A DNA stretch of 64,000 nucleotides from JASSUD01 sp031963445 (lineage in GTDB: Bacteria; Pseudomonadota; Gammaproteobacteria; Burkholderiales; Burkholderiaceae). This document shows positions 35,857 through 42,353 of the stretch, piece after piece (position 1 is the first letter of the stretch; each line of letters starts with the position of its first letter). The notes under the pieces were generated by a model. The model saw only the letters and a list, made by a program, of their open reading frames with translations. It did no database searches and had not been told where the DNA came from. Made by a program: the position numbers and the translations under genes. The stretch is taken from the NCBI GenBank assembly GCA_031963445.1, contig JASSUH010000001.1, positions 1,860,001 through 1,924,000 on the forward strand, in the 5' to 3' direction.

Positions 35857-35952
35857 CACTCTTCCTTTAACAAGTTAACCAGTTAGTAAGATGGCTATAG
35901 CCAGAGATTCGCCATCGATTAACGTACTCACGCCCTCTGGGGCTGCTTTATA

Positions 35953-35988
35953 GAACGAGATGCGCCTGGTGCCAGGTGCATCTCGTTC
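35953..35988. other. Strong 17-bp hairpin upstream of pvc1
   Basis: Arms at 35953-35969 and 35972-35988 pair at 16 of 17 positions, plus one G-T, with only two bases between them. On the minus strand no T run follows, so it is not a classic terminator for the lysozyme gene. It may mark an RNA processing site or an attenuator in front of the tube gene. Confidence 0.6.
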
Positions 35989-36107
35989 ACTACTTTTTCT
36001 GTAATCATTTACTGCAAAGAGGATGCAATATTTGCTTTACCTTTCAGCACCGCAGCACCTCCTCTGTTGTACAGTCAGCCGGTCCACGACCAAAATTCCT
36101 AGCCCAC

Positions 36108-37019
36108 TCAGGCAGCAACCGAGGCTTTCTTATTGGTATCCGCTTGAGCCAAGGTCAGCATATCGTTGAATGTGGCGTGCATAGTCGGCACTCCCATGCT
36201 GAACCCCATATGCACGAGCGCTCGCCTACACCTCTCCTCCAGATTGCGCCACCACTTCCAATGCTCATCGAGATCGACTTCTACCTTATAGATATCATTC
36301 ATCAGCAGGTAGTCGCTTTCCTCTTCGCTAATGCCCACATCGTCCAGATTACGTCCGATACCAATGGTCCATTTGCCTACCGTGTCCTTATAGGGTTGCA
36401 AGCGCAGGCCCTCATCGATAGTCAAGGCGCTGCACAGAAATTCGTAATACGGCGCATGCTTGACTGGAATATTCATTTTCTGTGTGCTTTTATCAAACTC
36501 CAGCTTCATGCTTAGTAGTTCTGAGGGGGGCAAGGGAAGCGCCCGTTTGTCCCCTTGCACAAGCGTTTTTCCAGCGGTTATCTCGCCCGTACGCATCTCT
36601 TTCATGAGTCGCACCGCCCTTCCCTTGACATCACTGGCCCATTTGGAATTTTCCATTTCCTTTGCGGCCTCGTCGTACTTGCCTTCTTGTGCCGCTCCCA
36701 GCATCTTTTTGAACTTGAGCAGGCCGTTTATCCCCAAGTTAAATCCCATGTTTTCCAATATGCGCATCCGTACCGCATCTAGCTTGCGCCACCAGGGGCA
36801 GAGCCGATCGAGCTGCAATTGCACTTTGATGATGTCGTTTATCAGTAGGTACTGGGCTTCATCGGTACTGATACCCCCTACTCCGTTCAGGATACGTTTA
36901 GTGCCAATCATCACGCTGCCCTGCGCATTCCAGTAGGGTTTGGGCTGCCAGCCTTTATCGAGCTTCAGATCCTTGCAGAGCGCTACATAATGTGGGTTAT
37001 TTTTGGTTGGAATGGTCAT
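36108..37019 (-). CDS. Double GH24 (T4-type) lysozyme, one degenerate and one truncated domain
   Basis: A 303-residue protein made of two related lysozyme modules. Domain 1 (residues 1 to about 150) is full length, but its active site reads DKGWQPKPYWNAQGSVMIG, where T4 lysozyme has Glu, Asp and Thr. Domain 2 (about 180-303) has the intact triad in DEGLRLQPYKDTVGKWTIGI, yet stops before the last helices, ending LTLAQADTNKKASVAA. GH24 enzymes cleave peptidoglycan. Its position just upstream of pvc1 and downstream of holin- and spanin-like genes suggests an endolysin for particle release, or a piercing aid. No signal peptide is present. Confidence 0.85.
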   Translation of the reverse strand: MTIPTKNNPHYVALCKDLKLDKGWQPKPYWNAQGSVMIGTKRILNGVGGISTDEAQYLLINDIIKVQLQLDRLCPWWRKLDAVRMRILENMGFNLGINGLLKFKKMLGAAQEGKYDEAAKEMENSKWASDVKGRAVRLMKEMRTGEITAGKTLVQGDKRALPLPPSELLSMKLEFDKSTQKMNIPVKHAPYYEFLCSALTIDEGLRLQPYKDTVGKWTIGIGRNLDDVGISEEESDYLLMNDIYKVEVDLDEHWKWWRNLEERCRRALVHMGFSMGVPTMHATFNDMLTLAQADTNKKASVAA

Positions 37020-37037
37020 TGGCTAAACTCAGTAAAT

Positions 37038-37500
37038 TTTTATATACGGGCTACTCATTAAAATAATGATTTTAAAAACCGCTTTTTCTAATGAAATACC
37101 TTGCTTACTCTGACTATATTAAAAATGTATGACAGTAAAAATATGTGTTTCGCATTTTCCACCGCGCCACCCACCAAAAATGATGAAATGCTGCACGATA
37201 ACCAAGCTTAATAAAATTTAATATACGCAATATTAATTAAAATAATTATTTCACAAGTTACTTGCCTTCTAATGAAAATACCTTATTTACTCTGATCACA
37301 TTCGAAATTAATAACAGCAAAAGTATGTGTTGCGCATTTACCGCCGCCCTACCTGCTAAAAATAATATCAAGCTGAACAGTAACAAAACTCAGCATAGTT
37401 TTATATAAGTAATACCCATTAAAATAATGATTTTACAAATCAATTTTTTCTCATGGAAATACCTTATTTAATCCAATCCTATTCGAAATGCGTAGCAGTA
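37038..37500. repeat. Two and a half tandem copies of a ~180-bp AT-rich unit
   Basis: The anchor ATTAAAATAATGATTTTA-like box recurs at 37057, 37236 and 37418 (spacing 179 and 182 bp), each followed by TAATGAAA-ATACCTT and, in the first two, by a TATGTGTTtCGCATTT box. Copies are about 75-80 percent alike. The array lies upstream of the lysozyme and eCIS genes. Confidence 0.75.
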
Positions 37501-37566
37501 ATAGTAGAAATAGAGCGCAAAATAACGCCAAAAAAAAAGCCGCGCCTCGATTATTCGAGGGCAGCT

Positions 37567-37673
37567 CACAGAAATAGATTGATATTTTTTCTCAGGAGAA
37601 AGGGTATTTATTGAAATCAGGGATAAAGCGCATCCAGGGCGACTGCGGCTTGGTTTTTAATTGCGGTAATAGG
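37567..37673. repeat. ~107-bp direct repeat, left copy
   Basis: Starting CACAGAAATAGATTGATA and including GGAGAAAGGGTATTTATT, this stretch recurs at 40077-40183 with about 88 percent identity. The pair flanks the extra sheath gene and its unknown neighbour. Confidence 0.8.
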
Positions 37674-37992
37674 GGAAATTTGTAAATTAGAATGCTGTAA
37701 CTGTGCGCAAGTTATTGACCATTCTGAATGCTATAGTGAAATCAGGCAAACCCTGGGATACTACTTCTCATCAATTAACTTCTATCATAGTCTGACATTT
37801 AGATATGGATCTTGCAGATTACAAGGGGAGTAAAATGGACGCCCCTCACTCCCAAGCGAGAGGGTAGGGCAATCAGCGCGGTCGCGGCTTTCCTAGTCAA
37901 CGGTGATTTGTGGTAACTTAAAAATTAAGTAGTCGAGTCGCCCGAGGGAGCCTCCGCCTTAGGCGCTCACAGATCCGGACGTGATTCCTTCG
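37674..37992. other. Intergenic region with no clear gene
   Basis: No coding sequence is supported. It lies between the left 107-bp repeat and the unknown 191-residue gene. Confidence 0.4.
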
Positions 37993-38568
37993 CTATTGAG
38001 TAGCGAACTGGAAGTATATACATATCTCCTCTCGTAATTGATTGGGGGTGTGCGTGCATATTTGAGTCGTAAAGTGACCTATGTAGGCTTGCTGTGATTC
38101 TATGTTTGGATTGGGAGAAGCGAGTTGCATCCTGTAGTAATGTATATCGTATTCCCCGAACGACACATCATTCATCTCGCACCAAGGCTTTTCTAAGACC
38201 TCGTGCTGTGCTTTTATATCTATGCTCTTTTGTTGTCGGGGAAAGGCTAAATTCTCTGCTTGGACTGATAGTGTGGAGTATGATCCATAGTTGCTGCCCC
38301 ATATCAATTTTGATAAAGCCGGATCTGCAGGGTATACCATGCCTTGAATTTTGCTCGGGTCCCCTTCCATATACTCACGCGTATATTTATTATCTTGTTC
38401 TGTTAATAACCACACATACTTTGTAACCGTACGTGTTGCAGTCCTGCTTGTCGCTGATTCACTATCGTTTTGTGCCGAAGCTCCCATTATATTCTCCAGT
38501 AAAAACATTAACTCTATGCTAGAGGGTGCGTCTCCTAAAGAAGGGGGGAATCTATAACCAGAATCCAT
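37993..38568 (-). CDS. Unknown 191-residue protein next to the extra sheath
   Basis: I do not recognise the family. The protein starts MDSGYRFPPSLGDAPSSIEL, contains aromatic-rich segments (YVWLLTEQDNKYTREYMEGD) and ends QLREEICIYFQFATQ; it looks globular and soluble. It follows the extra sheath gene by 37 bp in the same direction, so both are probably co-transcribed. It may be an accessory structural or cargo protein. Confidence 0.6.
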   Translation of the reverse strand: MDSGYRFPPSLGDAPSSIELMFLLENIMGASAQNDSESATSRTATRTVTKYVWLLTEQDNKYTREYMEGDPSKIQGMVYPADPALSKLIWGSNYGSYSTLSVQAENLAFPRQQKSIDIKAQHEVLEKPWCEMNDVSFGEYDIHYYRMQLASPNPNIESQQAYIGHFTTQICTHTPNQLREEICIYFQFATQ

Positions 38569-38605
38569 TCTTACAGAAGGTATCTTGATTTTTTACGTGG
38601 CACCA

Positions 38606-39916
38606 CTAAGCGTTACCCACGTTTTGTGTAAATTGAAGAATAATAAATTCCGCAGGTCGGACTGCCGACATGCCCACTTTGACAATCATCTTGCCCTGCT
38701 CGATTTCTTTTTCCGTCATGGTGACGTCCAACCCTATTTGCACAAAATACGCTTCTTTCTCCGTATTGCCTTGCAGGCCGCCTTGTTGCCAGAGTGCATA
38801 CAGATAATTATTAATGGCGGCCCGTACCCGCTCCCATGTGGGTTGGCTATTGGGCTCAAACACGGCAAAGCGCATCGCGCGTTGGATATCGCGCTGGGCA
38901 GCATTAAATAACCTCCGCACTGGAATATAGCGCCAGTCCGTCTGCGCCCCCAGGACCAACGTCCGAGCTCCCCAAATCATTATCCCGCGGTCATGGAAAG
39001 AGCGAATGACATTAATGCCTTGCTCATTCATCGAGCCTTGCTCAGTGTCTGAGACCACGGTGGTGACTGCACTGACCCCTTGTAATGCTATATTCGCAGG
39101 CGCTTTCCACACCCCTCGCTCACGGTCGGTTTGGCAATAGGCGCCAGCAACCGCTGCACTGGCCGGTAGGGTAACTTGTCGCTCAAAATTAGCATCGAGC
39201 TCATCGCTGATGGCTTGGTAAAGAAGAGGATTTTGTGCCTCGATCTGAGACAAATTGGTTACGCTCGTATGGTTTTCCCAGCTAATCGGAATCTTTGCAT
39301 CCTCAGGGCGAAGGCGCTTGAATGGCGTAACCAGTGCGGGGTAATACACGGCCGTTTGCATTTTTTCGGTCTTAGGGATATCGGCATCCCCATCCGTACT
39401 ATCCGCAATCAGAAAATAGCCTAGGTTCTTAGTAAGCAATGGATTTAACGCGGCGTAAACTTTCTGCTTCACCCCTGCGCCAAGGGTCTCATCCGTTTCC
39501 GGGCACACCAGTAGAGAAATCTCTGGATATTTAGCAATCGCCGCGGGTAACTGAGTCAACTCACCCTCTTTTGCTTCATTCAGAGGGAGGATATAACAAG
39601 CCCCTCCCTGATTTTGAAAATAGTGCTGGAGCGCCAATGCGCCATTAGTTTCATCATATTCAAACGTTAAAATAGGCTGATGCGCATGTCCTCCTCTATG
39701 AGTGATACCAATTTCCACTCCGTTGGGATTAACAAACCGGGAAGTAAAATCCAGCCAATTTTCTATATAAATACATTCTGTTGAGGGTAAGGAGCTACCG
39801 TCTTTTGCTGAGAATATTCCAATAAACACCGGCACGGCCGTTGCGCCACTTGCAACAGAGAGCGACACATCATTTACTTCTTGAATATACACACCGGGGT
39901 AACTGGTGTTAGTCAC
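38606..39916 (-). CDS. Extra (fourth) eCIS sheath paralogue
   Basis: 436 residues: SYPGVYIQEVNDVSLSVASG, VFIGIFSAKDG, GACYILPLNEA, ASAAVAGAYCQTDRERGVWK and GKMIVKVGMSAVRPAEFIIL. It is closest to the Pvc3-like sheath at 32304 but lacks that protein's helical insertion. I place the start at the GTG at 39916, five bases after GGAGGAG, instead of the upstream ATG at 39961. It lies outside the canonical series, about 3 kb upstream of pvc1, between two 107-bp repeats. Confidence 0.92.
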   Translation of the reverse strand: MTNTSYPGVYIQEVNDVSLSVASGATAVPVFIGIFSAKDGSSLPSTECIYIENWLDFTSRFVNPNGVEIGITHRGGHAHQPILTFEYDETNGALALQHYFQNQGGACYILPLNEAKEGELTQLPAAIAKYPEISLLVCPETDETLGAGVKQKVYAALNPLLTKNLGYFLIADSTDGDADIPKTEKMQTAVYYPALVTPFKRLRPEDAKIPISWENHTSVTNLSQIEAQNPLLYQAISDELDANFERQVTLPASAAVAGAYCQTDRERGVWKAPANIALQGVSAVTTVVSDTEQGSMNEQGINVIRSFHDRGIMIWGARTLVLGAQTDWRYIPVRRLFNAAQRDIQRAMRFAVFEPNSQPTWERVRAAINNYLYALWQQGGLQGNTEKEAYFVQIGLDVTMTEKEIEQGKMIVKVGMSAVRPAEFIILQFTQNVGNA

Positions 39917-40076
39917 GATATCTCCTCCATTAAAAAATAATACTCTGCATCTTTTAGACAATGTGGAGACAGGTTTTAGCGAATAGGCCCAACATCAATG
40001 ACTGCTCGCCTCCCAATTCTGTAGGGGCGTTTAGTCGGGAGCACATCCTGTCTGCCTATTTACCTCGCGAACGGCC

Positions 40077-40183
40077 CACAGAAATAAATTGATATTTTTT
40101 TCTCTAGGAGAAAGGGTATTTATTGAAATCAGGGACAAAGTGCATCCAGGGTGACTGCAGCCTGGTTTTAATGGCGCTAATGG
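40077..40183. repeat. ~107-bp direct repeat, right copy
   Basis: Partner of 37567-37673, same orientation. It lies immediately upstream of the extra sheath gene and downstream of the membrane-protein gene at 40218. Confidence 0.8.
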
Positions 40184-40217
40184 GCCGGCGCATTGCCGTG
40201 TTTTTCATTTAATCTGG

Positions 40218-40691
40218 CTACTCCTTGCTAACCGACATCTCAGGATTCCCATCCCCTTCTTCATACACCGGCTGATCCTGTGCTGGCAGCGCCTTAGACT
40301 TGCTCTTTCGTCCAACTACCGAGCTCCGCTTGGCCACCTGCTTGGGCTGGAGATCGTCCTCTACCCTCTGCGACCCCAAGAATGCGCCTGCTAACCGTTC
40401 TATCACCTTAGCGCCACGTTGATCAAACACACGGATGATGATTTCGGCTAATTTCATACCGATCAGTCCCACCACGAAAGACACTGATCCTTGTAGTTGT
40501 GCACCTCCCTCCGGCAGCAGATGTGAATTGATGCCCGGGGCAATGAAGGTCGCTGTGGCCATGCCAATGCCCACATAGACCAAACGGCTACGCTGCGACA
40601 TCTTCGGCAGCAAAGCCGCTGGCACTAACGAACCTACCGCGCCTGCGAGGAACACCCACAAATCCCCTAGAATCGTACCCTCTAATCCCAT
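40218..40691 (-). CDS. Holin-like or membrane-anchored accessory protein
   Basis: A 157-residue protein with three hydrophobic stretches in the first 100 residues (LWVFLAGAVGSLVPAALL, VYVGIGMATATFIAPGI, VSFVVGLIGMKLAEIII), followed by a long charged cytoplasmic-like tail (AKRSSVVGRKSKSKALPAQD). GGAGGG precedes the ATG. The topology and neighbouring spanin genes suggest a phage holin-like role, although a scaffold for particle docking is also possible. Confidence 0.6.
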   Translation of the reverse strand: MGLEGTILGDLWVFLAGAVGSLVPAALLPKMSQRSRLVYVGIGMATATFIAPGINSHLLPEGGAQLQGSVSFVVGLIGMKLAEIIIRVFDQRGAKVIERLAGAFLGSQRVEDDLQPKQVAKRSSVVGRKSKSKALPAQDQPVYEEGDGNPEMSVSKE

Positions 40692-40760
40692 CTTGCCCTC
40701 CCCCTCTCTTTAATATGTTTGCACCGAACCATGCACGCTTATCGATGCCGCCCAATACGA

Positions 40761-41264
40761 TTAGTGATCCTCATTGAGTGCCTGCTGATTCTGCACCCAT
40801 TGCTGCAAAGCCTTTAGTTGTTCAGCGGTCTTGTGGCAGAGCTGGGCTTCTCGCTCGTGCTGGGCTTCAATGTCTGAGAGCTTAACGTCGGAGAAACTGC
40901 CATCAGTGAGGCCGGCGGTGTCGGGAACATACAGACGGTTGGCGCTGTTCCACAGGCTGACAAACCGCTGAGGCACAGCGCAATGACGATCTTGCTGCAG
41001 AGTGATTTCACGCACTTTCTCCTGATTGCGATACACGATCCGATCTTTGAAGACCGTGTGCACCACTGTTTGACTAGCCTGATGCGCCGCGTCGGCCTGC
41101 ATCGAAATCTGTTGCTGGACGCGCTCCAGACGCAAGGCCTGTTGCGCCTGCTCGGCCACATTGTGGTGACGCTCTACCCGGGCGCCGGCCCAATACGCCC
41201 CGCCCAGCAGCGCAAACATCATTAGCACCCTTCCCAGCCAGGGCAGATTGATAAGAGAACTCAT
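40761..41264 (-). CDS. Rz-like inner-membrane spanin
   Basis: About 167 residues from the ATG at 41264: MSSLINLPWLGRVLMMFALL with one N-terminal membrane segment, followed by a helical periplasmic domain (RLERVQQQISMQADAAHQAS, then DIEAQHEREAQLCHKTAEQL). This is the architecture of phage Rz, which spans the periplasm together with Rz1 and fuses inner and outer membranes at lysis. The longer frame starting at 41315 would overlap the upstream gene by 32 bp. A lipoprotein gene is nested inside in another frame. Confidence 0.8.
   Translation of the reverse strand: MSSLINLPWLGRVLMMFALLGGAYWAGARVERHHNVAEQAQQALRLERVQQQISMQADAAHQASQTVVHTVFKDRIVYRNQEKVREITLQQDRHCAVPQRFVSLWNSANRLYVPDTAGLTDGSFSDVKLSDIEAQHEREAQLCHKTAEQLKALQQWVQNQQALNEDH
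40814..41011 (-). CDS. Rz1-like outer-membrane spanin lipoprotein, nested in Rz
   Basis: A 65-residue frame embedded in the Rz-like gene. The GTG start at 41011 lies seven bases after AGGAG. The product begins MKSLCSKIVIALCLSGLSAC, a signal sequence with the lipobox LSAC (Cys20), and continues as a short proline-, serine- and threonine-rich chain (PTPPASLMAVSPTLSS). Nested reading frames with a lipobox are the hallmark of Rz1. Confidence 0.8.
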   Translation of the reverse strand: MKSLCSKIVIALCLSGLSACGTAPTVCMFPTPPASLMAVSPTLSSQTLKPSTSEKPSSATRPLNN

Positions 41265-41283
41265 CAGCGCATTCCCGTTTCGT

Positions 41284-41556
41284 CTACCCGATATGATCTT
41301 TATCTTGCCGACCATTGCGCGCCAACCAGGCCAGCACGCCCAATGCGCCTAGATTGAACACCAGTTCCCCTGGCCACACACTGTGATAACCGAACCACAC
41401 CAAGCCGTACATATTTGCCAATCCACCTGCACACATGATGGCCGCAATAACCTTGAGCAATCGCGGCTGCTTGGGCATGGCCAATACCCAAGCAGCGACC
41501 AGCGTCGCTAACAAATTGATCACCGTGTTTCCATACACCAGGAATGTTTGCATCAT
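41284..41556 (-). CDS. Small three-helix membrane protein, holin-like
   Basis: A 90-residue protein of mostly hydrophobic residues: VINLLATLVAAWVLAMP, LLKVIAAIMCAGGLANMYGL and LVFNLGALGVLAWLARN, with a charged C-terminus RNGRQDKDHIG. GGAGG precedes the double ATG. It starts the lysis-like gene set, 20 bp before the Rz-like gene. The three-segment topology and location suggest a holin. Confidence 0.65.
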   Translation of the reverse strand: MMQTFLVYGNTVINLLATLVAAWVLAMPKQPRLLKVIAAIMCAGGLANMYGLVWFGYHSVWPGELVFNLGALGVLAWLARNGRQDKDHIG

Positions 41557-42353
41557 CGTATTTCCTCCTTATTTTGCAAAACCTATCTAGACATCTATCC
41601 CCTCTATAACAAGCAGGAGGTGAAGATGAAAATGGCCGTTTATTGCAGCGTTAATGTGTATCCCGGATCTATATGCTAAACATACATTTGCATTCAAAAT
41701 GATGTAGCCACTCATTACAGTGTGTTACTTCTCCATCGAAATAGAATTTCAACAAACGCTTCAAATTATTAAAAATAATAAAAGAGATATTTACAAGCTC
41801 ATCCATTAAATTAATATAGTCTAAACAACGTATATTGGCCAACTTTTAAAAATAGAGAATATGCCCTATTCAATCTATTAAAAATTTTGATGTAGCCATA
41901 CTCATAAATTCACGATACATTGCTATTTTTTAGCTGTTACACATACCAGCAATAGCGAAGTTTTAAAATAAGCTTACTGGAAGATTACAGATTTAACCCT
42001 AGATGATTAGATACACAACGAAAAAAATGCTCTTGCTGAATAAAAAATAACTATTTTTTATTCAGCAAGAGCACGTATGGAAAATTATTCCAAATTAGAC
42101 TATGAAGTTATTACTTATCACTAAAATATAATTAAAAATTGGTGAATTTAATAACTGATTGAATTGAGTGAATCCGCTTGTAGAAACATTCATGAGTCCG
42201 CACTAACCTGCATTACTCGCTCCACCTTGACGGGTTATGAAAGAGGCGTAAAGGGAGCAATTCGTCGAGGCGACGGTGAAGCCAGGCAGGTAATTTTTCC
42301 GGGGCGTGCTTGAGTCATGCAGTGGGATCAAGGCAACAGGCGACCGTCCCTGC
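41557..42353. other. AT-rich intergenic region upstream of the lysis/eCIS genes
   Basis: No gene is supported. It should contain the promoter of the leftward eCIS unit, close to 41580-41700, and a palindrome at 42028-42073. Confidence 0.5.
42028..42073. terminator. Perfect 22-bp palindrome, terminator-like
   Basis: Arms 42028-42049 and 42052-42073 are exact inverted repeats with two bases between them; the inner part is A/T-rich (AATAAAAAATA) and the outer part TGCTCTTGCTG. It lies about 280 bp after the stop of the effector-like gene and could end leftward transcription, separating the Tc/effector unit from the eCIS unit. Confidence 0.65.

Noticed and set aside
37038..37500. CRISPR array
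   Set aside because: The repeating unit is about 180 bp with diverged copies and no short repeat-spacer structure, and no cas gene is present.
39917..39961. Upstream ATG of the extra sheath gene
   Set aside because: The GTG at 39916 has GGAGGAG at the right distance, and sheath homologues begin just before PGVYI.
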